Assembly (NCBI GenBank): GCA_024641245.1
Contig: JAHEDK010000014.1
Coordinates: 1 to 64,000 of the forward strand
Direction of reading: 5' to 3'
Origin: Actinomycetes bacterium
GTDB lineage: Bacteria; Actinomycetota; Acidimicrobiia; Spongiisociales; JAHEDJ01
Length of the DNA: 64,000 bases
Shown here: in pieces, positions 37,904-46,895 of the stretch
How the letters are laid out: the number at the start of each line of letters is the position of its first letter
How positions within the stretch are numbered: the first letter of the stretch is position 1
Translations under genes and position numbers: made by a program
The notes under the pieces: model-generated
What the model saw: only the letters and a program-made list of their open reading frames with translations
Database searches by the model: none
Told to the model about the DNA's origin: nothing

Positions 37904-39089
37904 GCTCGGTATTGCGGTGTCACCCCGAGAGTGGGGTGAGCGTCTCCACAGGTTCGTTGCCGACCACGGCGGCGCTCGCGTCCGCACCCGGGTCATGCGG
38001 CCTGAAGACGTTCTGTCCGAGCAGTTCGACGTGCTGGTCATCGACGACCTCACGTCGTACCTGACTCGCCGGTTGGTGCAGCAGGCACAGGCCACCGGGA
38101 AGTCGGTGCTGGGCGTCTTCGATCGGAACGAGTTTCGCGAGGGTGAGGGGCGGCTCTGGTCACTCGGCGTCGATGCAGTGGTCGAGGCACAAGCTCCGCC
38201 TGACGAGTTCCTAAAGGCAGTCGGCAGGGTTTACGTCGAGTCCGAACGTCAGAATCTTGGAGTGCTGGATGATTCGATCGCCCGATCGAGTAGATCACCG
38301 GACCTCGGAGCCGAGGCTGGGCGAGTCACCGTTGTGGGTGGTCCCTCGGGAGGTGTCGGCCGCACCGAGATCGCGATTGCCTTGGCCGCCGGATGGCGCT
38401 TCCGGGGTGGTTCAGTAGCTCTGGTCGATGCTGATGACCTGGCACCTTCGATAGCCCAGCGGCTGGGTGTTGCACTTCATCCGAATTTGAGATCCGCGGT
38501 CGACGCACTCAACCATCGTTCAGGCGGCCTCCATGCATCGCTCGCCTTTCCGCGTCACGTCGGGGTTGAAGTGCTCATCGGGCTGCCAAATCCAAGGGAT
38601 TGGATCGAACTTCGCTCGGGCGACGTGGTCGAGGTCGTGAGGGAGTTGGCTCATGGTCGTGACCGGGTAGTCGTCGACATCGGTGCTCGCATCGAAGATC
38701 TGTCGTATCACGGGGGACCCGATCGAAACGGACTTGCGCGCGCCCTCGTTTCTGCCGCCGATCAGGTGGTAGCGGTCGGGCAGCCAACTCCCGTCGGGGT
38801 TGCGCGCTTGATCGAGTGGCTGGCCGATGCTGCTTCGCTCGTGGATCACACATCGTTCCATTGCGTCTTCAACCGCATCGGGAAATCGAGCTTTCAGCAG
38901 CGAGAAGTCGCTCTCGAATTCACCAGGAGTTTTCAACCCGCCACGCTGTCGTTCGTCCCTGAGGATCGGCGGGTGTCCGATGCCGGTTGGGCGGGGGAAG
39001 CGGTACCAATCGGTCCCTTCTCGAAGGCGGTGATGGCACTCACGCACCGACTCGACGGTATAGAGGCAGCGGAAAGCGTCAACGCATGA
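37890..39089 (+). CDS. CpaE/TadZ-like ATPase
   Basis: VTVVGGPSGGVGRTEIAIALAAGWRFRGGSVALVDADDLAPSIAQRLG; before CpaF. Confidence 0.8.
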   Translation: MREAELGIAVSPREWGERLHRFVADHGGARVRTRVMRPEDVLSEQFDVLVIDDLTSYLTRRLVQQAQATGKSVLGVFDRNEFREGEGRLWSLGVDAVVEAQAPPDEFLKAVGRVYVESERQNLGVLDDSIARSSRSPDLGAEAGRVTVVGGPSGGVGRTEIAIALAAGWRFRGGSVALVDADDLAPSIAQRLGVALHPNLRSAVDALNHRSGGLHASLAFPRHVGVEVLIGLPNPRDWIELRSGDVVEVVRELAHGRDRVVVDIGARIEDLSYHGGPDRNGLARALVSAADQVVAVGQPTPVGVARLIEWLADAASLVDHTSFHCVFNRIGKSSFQQREVALEFTRSFQPATLSFVPEDRRVSDAGWAGEAVPIGPFSKAVMALTHRLDGIEAAESVNA

Positions 39090-40366
39090 TGGCAAACGCG
39101 TACGACATGATCCGCAGGACCGCAGTTGACCTGATTGAGAGTCGGAAGCTCGACCCCCAACGCGATCGCGAGGCAGTTGAGGCGGCCGTAGCCGGCGTGG
39201 TTGACGACTATCAGCGGAGGGCGCACCTGGGAGAGGGGCGGGCGCTGCACGATCCTGGTGAGATGATCGGACGGGTCGTCCGGTCGATTGCCGCTCACGG
39301 ACCTTTGACCGAAATCCTCACCCGGCCGGACGTGGAGGAGATCTTCATCGAGGGGCCCCGGGTGACCTATATCGACGGCTCAGGGCATTTGAGAGCGATC
39401 GCGGCCCCGACGACCGAAGCCGAGAACCGTCAGGTTGTAAATCGGCTACTCGCGGATACCGATCGTCATCTCGATACGGCCAGTCCGATCGTGCAAGCGC
39501 GGGTGTTGTCGGACTCTGCGCGGATGACTGCCGTGATTCCACCAATTTCCGATGGTCTCTCTGCCACGATCCGCCGCTATGCGCTCCGCAAAGAAACGCT
39601 TCCATCTCTAGTGGAACTTGGCGCAATGACGCCGGCCGCCGCCGGGTTCCTGTGGGCGATCATGCAGACGAATCTGTCGGCCCTGATCTCCGGACCTCCG
39701 GGAGCAGGGAAGACGTCTCTATTGAGCGCGATGATGACGGCAGCGCCTCCGACACATTGCCTTCGATGTTGCGAGGAGGTGCGTGAGCTACACGTTCCCA
39801 TCGTTCATGGTTCCTACTACGAGGCGCGACCTCCATCGCTCGACGGTCAGGGCGAGATCTCCCTTCGGGGACTGGTGAAGGTCGTCCTGGCCATGCGGCC
39901 AGACCGTATCGTTGTGGGCGAGGTTCGAGGCGCGGAAGCCTTCGAATTGACGAGGGCGGTTAATGCCGGGTGCGGATTTGCCTGCACCGTTCATGCCAAC
40001 TCGGCTCGCGAGGCTCTGCATGCGATCGTCAATGCCGCGTTGATGGCGGGTGAGAACGTCGGCGAGCCGATCGTCCGCAAGGTATTCGCCTCGTCAATCG
40101 ACTTCGTCGTCCATCTCGATCGGGATTCGTTGCCCGAACCGGGCCGCGAACGGCTCCGGCGCCAGATCATGGAGATCATTGCCGTCGTGCCGGCGATGCG
40201 GGAGGACTTCTCAACCGAACCCATCTTCGCTCGAGAGGCCATCGGCAGCCCACTCGATTGGACCGGCTCGTTCCCTCCCGAGCAATCGACGGCCATCATC
40301 GATCGTGCACTCCCTCACGGTCTGGATCTCAAGTCGATTCTCGAGGGTAGAGGGAGCCCTCTATGA
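39086..40366 (+). CDS. cpaF: CpaF/TadA type II/IV secretion ATPase
   Basis: DVEEIFIEGPRVTYIDG...LISGPPGAGKTSLLSAMM...AMRPDRIVVGEVRGAEAFELTRAVNAG. Confidence 0.92.
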   Translation: MMANAYDMIRRTAVDLIESRKLDPQRDREAVEAAVAGVVDDYQRRAHLGEGRALHDPGEMIGRVVRSIAAHGPLTEILTRPDVEEIFIEGPRVTYIDGSGHLRAIAAPTTEAENRQVVNRLLADTDRHLDTASPIVQARVLSDSARMTAVIPPISDGLSATIRRYALRKETLPSLVELGAMTPAAAGFLWAIMQTNLSALISGPPGAGKTSLLSAMMTAAPPTHCLRCCEEVRELHVPIVHGSYYEARPPSLDGQGEISLRGLVKVVLAMRPDRIVVGEVRGAEAFELTRAVNAGCGFACTVHANSAREALHAIVNAALMAGENVGEPIVRKVFASSIDFVVHLDRDSLPEPGRERLRRQIMEIIAVVPAMREDFSTEPIFAREAIGSPLDWTGSFPPEQSTAIIDRALPHGLDLKSILEGRGSPL

Positions 40367-41262
40367 CTCTGGTCGCTTCGCTGTTGTCGGGTGTGTTCCT
40401 TTACCTGCTCGTGGGCTTCGTGACGGGCAATGGCCCGCGGTTCGAAATGCGGAAAGCAATGCGACCGACGGTCTCAGAGCAGCAGACCTGGCTGATTCAG
40501 GCGGGCGTACAGCTGACGCCCCGTCAGTTCTGGATGACCTCAATGGGTGCCGGCGCCCTCGCGTTCGCCGTGTTTCTCCTCGTCTCGGGCGTCCCGCTCG
40601 TCGCGTTGATGCCGGCAATCGTGGTCGCATTGCTGCCTCGCGCGTACTTCTCGCGACGGAGAATCCAACGATTAGCGGAGGTTCAGCAGGCTTGGCCTGA
40701 TGGGATTCGCGATCTCGTCGCATCGATTTCCTCCGGGATGTCACTTCCGAAGGCGGTTGAAGCTCTGGCGCAGAGCGGACCGATCCCTCTCCGGCAGGCC
40801 TTTGCCTCATATGCACTCCTGACCCGGACGCTGGGAGTTGTGCCGGCACTCGAAGTGATCAAGGAAGAGTTGGCGGATCCAACGTCGGATCGCGTCATCG
40901 AGGTGTTGATCCTCGCGTATGAACGTGGTGGTGCGCTCGTGCCGCGCATTCTCCATGATCTGGGCGAGGCTACGACGCGTGATTTGTGGGCACTCGAAGA
41001 GATCAGAACGGAAGCGCTCGAGCAGAAGATCAATGCAAGGGTCGTCTTTGCATTGCCCTGGTTTGTGCTCGTGGCCCTGACCGCCAGGGCAGGGCTGTTT
41101 CGCGAGTTCTACAGGTCTCCCGGGGGAGCCGTCGTCATTGTGATCGGCGCTGCCATGAGTCTGCTCGGGATTGCAATCATTCAGCGTCTTAGCCGGGATC
41201 CAGATGAGCCGAGAGTCATGGGAGGGGCAGCGTTGAACTTCGAACGGGGGGGTGCGAGTTGA
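40363..41262 (+). CDS. tadB: TadB-like type II secretion F-domain protein
   Basis: WPDGIRDLVASISSGMSLPKAVEALAQ; ATGA overlap with cpaF. Confidence 0.85.
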   Translation: MTLVASLLSGVFLYLLVGFVTGNGPRFEMRKAMRPTVSEQQTWLIQAGVQLTPRQFWMTSMGAGALAFAVFLLVSGVPLVALMPAIVVALLPRAYFSRRRIQRLAEVQQAWPDGIRDLVASISSGMSLPKAVEALAQSGPIPLRQAFASYALLTRTLGVVPALEVIKEELADPTSDRVIEVLILAYERGGALVPRILHDLGEATTRDLWALEEIRTEALEQKINARVVFALPWFVLVALTARAGLFREFYRSPGGAVVIVIGAAMSLLGIAIIQRLSRDPDEPRVMGGAALNFERGGAS

Positions 41263-42221
41263 AGTCGGGCGGTGTTGACCTGCTGATCTCCGTCATGTCG
41301 GGAATCGCGGCGGCGGCGCTCGCATCACTCCTCGTCCGGCCGACCCGCCGCCTGGCCCCTCGGTTACGCCCATACACGGTGATCAGCAGGACGAGCCTCG
41401 GGAAGAGCCCGGATGTACTAGGCCTGTCCGATCCGGGATCGGTCAATGGGGCGGGAGTCGTCGCGCGGCTCTTCGGTCCGATGGTCAAGTCCCTTGCCGT
41501 ACGGTTCGGCAGGCTGGTGGAATCCTCAGGTGATGAGGGGATGGCGTTGAAGCTCCGCCAGGCCGGCTTGTACACATCCCTGCCTGAGGATGACCGCCTT
41601 CAGGAGTATCGGGTTCGTCAACTCGGTACCACGGTTGTCGCGTCCCTAGTTGGGGTTTTCGGCGGTGCGCTCGTCGGGGATGGGGCATCACTTGCACTCC
41701 TACTCGGCGTTCTGGGATTCGTTGTGGGCGCCACCCGGTCGCGGGCGGCAGTCGACAGGGCAATCGAGGAGCGGCGTGATCGAATGAGGATCGAGATCTA
41801 CACGATCAATCAGTTGTTGGCGATGCGGGTCCGGGTCGGGGGAGGAGTGATCCAAGCGGTGCAGCAACTCTCTCAACGCGGCTCCGGGGCCGTCGTCGAG
41901 GAATTGAAGGAGGCGTTGCGGCTCCATCGGAGCGGGATGTCCGCCTCCGACGCGTTCAGCCGGGTGGCTTCAACGACTCCGGAGGCCCATGCAGCGAGAA
42001 CCTACGCGCTCCTGGCTGCGGCCGACGAGCGGGGCGCTGATCTCGGCGAGGCGCTTCTCGCCCTGAGCGAAGATGTCAGGGAGGGTCGGCGTGAAGCGAT
42101 GAGAAGGCAGGCGACGAAGAGACGTGCGGCAATGCTGATCCCGACGATCGCAATTCTGGCGCCGGTGATGCTGCTGTTTGTCGCAGCACCTCTGCCTTCC
42201 ATCGTCTTCGGGAATCTGTGA
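41259..42221 (+). CDS. tadC: TadC-like type II secretion F-domain protein
   Basis: INQLLAMRVRVGGGVIQAVQQLSQRGSGAVVEEL...MLIPTIAILAPVMLLFVAAPLP. Confidence 0.82.
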   Translation: MKSGGVDLLISVMSGIAAAALASLLVRPTRRLAPRLRPYTVISRTSLGKSPDVLGLSDPGSVNGAGVVARLFGPMVKSLAVRFGRLVESSGDEGMALKLRQAGLYTSLPEDDRLQEYRVRQLGTTVVASLVGVFGGALVGDGASLALLLGVLGFVVGATRSRAAVDRAIEERRDRMRIEIYTINQLLAMRVRVGGGVIQAVQQLSQRGSGAVVEELKEALRLHRSGMSASDAFSRVASTTPEAHAARTYALLAAADERGADLGEALLALSEDVREGRREAMRRQATKRRAAMLIPTIAILAPVMLLFVAAPLPSIVFGNL

Positions 42222-42460
42222 TGGATATGATCTCCAGGAAGGGAAAGGAGTGGGAGTTGGTCCGAAGACTTATGGTCACGCTGCTGCGGCGCCTGCCGCG
42301 CGGTTTAGGCAGGCTTCGCCGTGAGGAAGGACTCAGCACTGCTGAACTGCTCGGGAACGCCGCGCTGGCCATCGCTGCGCTGGTCGTGATCTGGGGCCTC
42401 CTTCAGGCACTGGGCGTCGACGTCGTGGACTGGATCCGCACCAAAATCCTCGACGGCTGA
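42218..42460 (+). CDS. Flp/class IVb pilin-like small protein
   Basis: REEG^LSTAELLGNAALAIAALVVIWGLLQALG: Gly with Glu at +5 and hydrophobic helix (class III/IV prepilin site). Confidence 0.7.
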   Translation: MMDMISRKGKEWELVRRLMVTLLRRLPRGLGRLRREEGLSTAELLGNAALAIAALVVIWGLLQALGVDVVDWIRTKILDG

Positions 42461-42841
42461 GTGTCCAGCATGGATGTCGCATCGGAGCGCGGGATGGCGA
42501 CGCCACAATTCGTATTGGCGGCCGGTCTATCGCTGCTGCTATTCGTGACGTTTGCCAATCTGATCGTGTTCCAATACGGCCGCGGTGTTGTGAGAGCGGC
42601 GCTCGACGAGGGCGTTCGCGCCGGAGCTCCGCTCGGCGCTTCGCCGGATGACTGCCAGGACCGCATTGATTCGTTCGTGGGTGACCTGCTCGGAGGCGAA
42701 ATGGGTCGCGGAGTCGAAACCGGTTGTGGGCTGGATGGCCAACTCGTGGTGGCGAATGCCCGGGTCCAGTTCGAAGGTTGGGTTGTTCCCGACTGGGAGT
42801 TCAGTCTCACGGCTACGGCAGTGAAGGAATCTCTCCCATGA
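42461..42841 (+). CDS. TadE-like pseudopilin
   Basis: ERGMATPQFVLAAGLSLLLFVTFANLIVFQYGRGVVRAALDEGVRAGA; GTG start. Confidence 0.65.
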   Translation: MSSMDVASERGMATPQFVLAAGLSLLLFVTFANLIVFQYGRGVVRAALDEGVRAGAPLGASPDDCQDRIDSFVGDLLGGEMGRGVETGCGLDGQLVVANARVQFEGWVVPDWEFSLTATAVKESLP

Positions 42842-43302
42842 AGGAGCGGCTCGACGATCTCGGTGCAGCTCCGATCGAGTTGGCGCTCGCCGTCGGCTTC
42901 CTGCTCATCCCGATGGCGGTCCTAGTCATGTCGATCGCCCCGTGGGTTGAGCGACAATCGATGGCACGCGTGGCGGCGGGAGAAGCGGCTCGCGTGCTCG
43001 TATTGTCGCCCGGCACTTCGCCGGATGAGATCGCCGCGTCTGCCCTTGCGTTGCGGATCGCTTCGAATCATGGGATCGATGCCGAGGAGGTTTCCGTCTT
43101 CTTCTGCGCGCCGGCAGGGGCTACCCACGAGATGAAAGCCGAAGCGCATTGTCCGCCACTATCCCGTGGAGCGATGATGGCGGTCGAGGTTCGTGTGAGT
43201 GTGCCGGCGGCAACGATCCTCGGCATAGGGACGTTCGGAGAGGGAACCGTATCGTCTCGCGTGACGGAGCAGGTCGAGCTCTACAGGAGCTTTGCTCCGT
43301 GA
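42838..43302 (+). CDS. TadE-like protein
   Basis: DDLGAAPIELALAVGFLLIPMAVLVMSIAPWVERQSMARVAAGEAARVLVL; overlaps previous gene. Confidence 0.65.
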   Translation: MKERLDDLGAAPIELALAVGFLLIPMAVLVMSIAPWVERQSMARVAAGEAARVLVLSPGTSPDEIAASALALRIASNHGIDAEEVSVFFCAPAGATHEMKAEAHCPPLSRGAMMAVEVRVSVPAATILGIGTFGEGTVSSRVTEQVELYRSFAP

Positions 43303-43715
43303 AAGAGCGCGGGTCTATCACGTTTTGGGTTCTTGGCTTGTCGATCGCCGTGTTGTTCCTGGGGGGATTGAGCGTGGATTTGTGGAGGGTCATGTCGGAT
43401 CGACGCGAACTGGCGGCAGTGGCCGATTCTGCTGCGGCTGCGGCGGCTTCGGCCGTGGATGTAGCCCTATGGCGTGAGGCGGGCGAGATACGTCTTTTGG
43501 ATGTTGAGGCTGTCGCGCTGGCAGAGCGTGTCGTCGCTCAGCAAGGTGTGGCCCGGGAGCTGTCGGCTCCGGTCGAGGTGGCGGTCGCCGGCGATTTCGT
43601 TCAAGTCGTGTTGACGCGGGAAGTCGAGCTCACGCTCCTGCGTCTGTTGACGGTCGGCGAAGACCCGTTGTTGGTTCGAGTGGTCTCGACGGCGCGGGCG
43701 GCGCCGTCGCCGTGA
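43299..43715 (+). CDS. TadG-like protein
   Basis: KERGSITFWVLGLSIAVLFLGGLSVDLWRVMSDRRELAAVADSAAAAAASAVD; GTG start. Confidence 0.7.
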   Translation: MKERGSITFWVLGLSIAVLFLGGLSVDLWRVMSDRRELAAVADSAAAAAASAVDVALWREAGEIRLLDVEAVALAERVVAQQGVARELSAPVEVAVAGDFVQVVLTREVELTLLRLLTVGEDPLLVRVVSTARAAPSP

Positions 43716-43719
43716 GGTC

Positions 43720-44217
43720 GTGATGGGTGGGAACAGCCCCGGGCGCCTGGCCGCAGCCGTTGGCCTGATCGTGGTGCTGGCGGCGGTGCTGCTGTGGCAG
43801 TTCTTCGACTGGTCGTCGGACGAACCTGCCGGCTCGGATGTGGTGACGATCGGCACTCCTGCTCCGGTTGTCGTCTCCGATGAGGCGGCGTGGGTCGCCG
43901 CCGCGCAGGACGCCCTGGACGCATGGGCGCGGTTTGCCTCGACCGGCGACCTGGCAGCGTTGGATGGGTTTCTCGACCCAGCCGGCCCGCAATACGCTCA
44001 ACTGGTTGGAGAAGCGTCGACCATTGGTTCGGGCGAAGCGACGTACACCTTCGTTCTCGAGAATGCTGCGGCGGCCATGCGAGATGGATTCCCGGTTGTG
44101 TCGGGCACCGTGATGATCTTGCGGGACGGAGAGATCGTCGACGAGGTCGTCTGGGACCTCCACCTCATCGAGGGGGGCACCGGATGGCTCCTCTGGACCG
44201 TCGAAGACCGCGGATAG
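43720..44217 (+). CDS. Membrane-anchored hypothetical protein
   Basis: N-terminal TM then soluble domain; 4 nt after the TadG-like gene. Confidence 0.65.
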   Translation: MMGGNSPGRLAAAVGLIVVLAAVLLWQFFDWSSDEPAGSDVVTIGTPAPVVVSDEAAWVAAAQDALDAWARFASTGDLAALDGFLDPAGPQYAQLVGEASTIGSGEATYTFVLENAAAAMRDGFPVVSGTVMILRDGEIVDEVVWDLHLIEGGTGWLLWTVEDRG

Positions 44218-44223
44218 CCCGAG

Positions 44224-44334
44224 TTTCTCGGCAATACAGCGTCGTGTGGTGGTCCACAGCATTGCGGAGAAACCGGAGGGAGTTTTCTGCGCAATGCAAT
44301 GGTCGGTTAATCGTGCACAGTATTGCGGAGAAAC
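44224..44334. repeat. Tandem pair of family-1 palindromic repeats (60-bp step)
   Basis: TTTCTCGGCAATACAGC..CCACAGCATTGCGGAGAAAC and TTTCTGCGCAATGCAATGG..GCACAGTATTGCGGAGAAAC. Confidence 0.88.
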
Positions 44335-44422
44335 CTCGATCGAAGATTGCGCGTAACCGTGGCCATCCGAAATCCGTCTCTCCCAGGACAAGAACACCTT
44401 GACTAGGGAGGACGGGAGACGT

Positions 44423-44896
44423 GTGGGCACTCCAACCACAATCGAAGACTTCTATCGGGCACATGCGGACGCGGTCTACGCGTTCCTCATCTCGCTGTGC
44501 CGCGACAGAACCTACGCGGAGGATCTAATGCAGGAGACCTTCGTGAAGGCGACGCGCTCACTGGGTGGGTATCGGGGCGGCAATCCGCGGTCCTGGCTGT
44601 TCACCATCGCCCGCTCCGTGTTCATCGATGACACGCGACGCCGCCATCCGGTACCCGTTGAAGAGATTTATGAGGCGGTGGTCGAGGATGCCGACTTCGC
44701 CGAGACCGACGCCATTGAACAGGCGCTGTCCAGGATGCCGGAACGTCATCGCATGGCCCTCCTGCTATGTGATCGAGCGGGGCTCAGCTACGAGGAGGTC
44801 GCCGACGCGATGCATTGCACGCCGGCGGCCGTGAAGGTTCTCATTCACCGTGCCCGGGTTTCGTTCCGGGCCTACTACACGGAGTACCAGAGATGA
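44423..44896 (+). CDS. ECF-type RNA polymerase sigma factor
   Basis: FYRAHADAVYAFLISLCRDRTYAEDLMQETFVKATRSLG...MPERHRMALLLCDRAGLSYEEVADAMHCTPAAVKVLIHRARVSFR; GTG start chosen. Confidence 0.9.
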   Translation: MGTPTTIEDFYRAHADAVYAFLISLCRDRTYAEDLMQETFVKATRSLGGYRGGNPRSWLFTIARSVFIDDTRRRHPVPVEEIYEAVVEDADFAETDAIEQALSRMPERHRMALLLCDRAGLSYEEVADAMHCTPAAVKVLIHRARVSFRAYYTEYQR

Positions 44897-46035
44897 AGTC
44901 CCACGATGAGATTCAGGACCTGCTCGAGGGATACGTCGACGAGACCCTCGATCGGGCAACCCGCCGGGCCGTCGACGATCACCTGGCCGGCTGCACCGAG
45001 TGCCGGGCGATTCTCGACGAGGTCGCCCCCGTCGACCTCTCCGGACTCGGCGGGGGCGCCGTTGACGAGCGATCCCTTCGCCGCTCCGTCCGGCGGGCCA
45101 TGTGGAGGACGGTGACGAACACAGCCCTGTTGCTGTTGTCGCTGTGGCTGGTGGCCTGGCTCGTCTCCGCCTTGATCATCCAGCCGCTGGTGGTCAATCG
45201 CGGAGATCGGGCGGCGATCGCCGCTCGCGCCACCTTCGACATGGCGATGATGGTCAACGAGGGAGCAATCGCTACCGACTGGGATGTCACCTCCAGCGCC
45301 GTGGCACGTACAAACACAGCTCACCTCGTGCTGCAGGTCGGGGCCGGGGCGAAAGATCTGGGCGAAGTCGAAAGCCGGATCGGGATCACCAGGTTCGGTT
45401 CTCCGCTCGGTGGCTGGTTCTGGCCCTACGTGATTGGTTCCAACACGGGTACACCCGGCGAGTACCGACTGACCGAGTTGGGCTCGGGGACGGTTGCCAC
45501 GGTCGCCGCTCACTTCAACGAACCGATCTCGGTCTCTCGCGCCCAGGAGCTGGCCGATGCCACGGATCACGACGTGCGGGTCGTCTGGGCCGGGTTTCCG
45601 ACTTCGCAACGACTGGATCTGGACGAGCAACCCTTTTCGGGCTTCGGATACGGGGTATTGGGGTACCCCACCTGTCTGGACCCCGGGATGGTCGACGATT
45701 CTCATTTTGGAGGCACATCGGCCAGCGGGGGCTACGGCATCGGTATGGCTCCGGCCTCGATAACAAACGCTCTGGCCGAGGTCCGGCGGGCCGTGGGCAC
45801 TCTGACGGCCAACCCGTGGTTGATCGATCGGGTCGTGGACCCGGACACAAGTGACGTCGAACGACTCGAGCAAACGGCCGCCCAACTGGCGCAAGCCGAT
45901 CCCGGCGTGGTGACTCTTGTGGTGACCGGGCCGACGACTGAGCTGGTCGAATTCCTCGACGACGTCGAAGTCGAATATCCGGTGGTGCTGGCGGTCGACT
46001 TCTACAACTGGTCCGATTTCGTGTGCGGGAGATGA
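44893..46035 (+). CDS. Anti-sigma factor with zinc-finger (HX3CX2C) N-terminus
   Basis: HDEIQDLLEGYVDETLDRATRRAVDDHLAGCTECRAIL then TM; overlaps ECF stop. Confidence 0.85.
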   Translation: MKSHDEIQDLLEGYVDETLDRATRRAVDDHLAGCTECRAILDEVAPVDLSGLGGGAVDERSLRRSVRRAMWRTVTNTALLLLSLWLVAWLVSALIIQPLVVNRGDRAAIAARATFDMAMMVNEGAIATDWDVTSSAVARTNTAHLVLQVGAGAKDLGEVESRIGITRFGSPLGGWFWPYVIGSNTGTPGEYRLTELGSGTVATVAAHFNEPISVSRAQELADATDHDVRVVWAGFPTSQRLDLDEQPFSGFGYGVLGYPTCLDPGMVDDSHFGGTSASGGYGIGMAPASITNALAEVRRAVGTLTANPWLIDRVVDPDTSDVERLEQTAAQLAQADPGVVTLVVTGPTTELVEFLDDVEVEYPVVLAVDFYNWSDFVCGR

Positions 46036-46730
46036 AGGAAATGTCGGTGTACGGACAGATGAAACGAAACCGGCGCATCGTCGCCGGCACCGCCGGATTG
46101 GTGATCGCCCTGGCGGTTGTGCTCTCGATTCTGGGGGTCGTCTCGGAGAACGGGCTCGGCCTGTTGCAAGCCCTCGCCACCGCGGCGGCGTTCACCTTGC
46201 CCGCCTGGTTTGCCTTGATCTCGCTCGATCGCCGGCCGTCGTTACTTCCGGCGGCTGCGATGGCGGCCCTGGTGGTGGGCTTTCTGGCACTGGAGCTCAT
46301 GCCGCTGTGGCTGATCGTGGCCATCGTGTGGGGTCTAGTGGCCCGCAGCAGAATCCGCCCGGCTCCGGAGCCCAGGTGGGCACGATTTGGGCGCCCCATC
46401 CTCGCGATTGCAGCAGTGGTACCTGTGTTGGTGCTGCTCGCCCACCTGGACCCCGCCTGCACGGTGACCTACGCCGACGGGCGGACCGAACAGGTCGACC
46501 CTGCCGACAGAGGGTTGGAATCCGGGTGGCAGATCGGCCCGGTCGGCTCTTCGAGTTCGATCACCTCGGAGGGAGCCGTCAGGAGCGAGGAGTGCGCGTC
46601 CGATACAGTCGTGTGGTGGGAGGCCGCGTTCTCGCTCGGTGCCACTGCGGGGATCGTCGCGCTGGCCCTCCGCTGGCCGACCGGCGAGAGCCTGGTCGCC
46701 GACCGGCAACGTTCGAGCTTCCCCGCCTAG
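46032..46730 (+). CDS. Multi-pass membrane protein of the ECF operon
   Basis: Overlaps anti-sigma stop (ATGA); several TM segments. Confidence 0.7.
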   Translation: MKEMSVYGQMKRNRRIVAGTAGLVIALAVVLSILGVVSENGLGLLQALATAAAFTLPAWFALISLDRRPSLLPAAAMAALVVGFLALELMPLWLIVAIVWGLVARSRIRPAPEPRWARFGRPILAIAAVVPVLVLLAHLDPACTVTYADGRTEQVDPADRGLESGWQIGPVGSSSSITSEGAVRSEECASDTVVWWEAAFSLGATAGIVALALRWPTGESLVADRQRSSFPA

Positions 46731-46743
46731 CTCCGTTCAGACT

Positions 46744-46854
46744 TTTTCCGCAATGCAATGGTGCGTTTTCAGACCAGAGCATTGCGGAGAAACTGGGGGG
46801 ATCCTTCTGCGCAATGCAATGGTGCGTTTTCCGACCACTGCTTTGCGGAGAAGC
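46744..46854. repeat. Tandem pair of family-1 palindromic repeats (60-bp step)
   Basis: TTTTCCGCAATGCAATGGTGCGTTTTCAGACCAGAGCATTGCGGAGAAAC and CTTCTGCGCAATGCAATGGTGCGTTTTCCGACCACTGCTTTGCGGAGAAGC. Confidence 0.9.
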
Positions 46855-46895
46855 CAGAGGGGGTTTGCACTACGCGGATAGTGTAAAGTGGCGCC

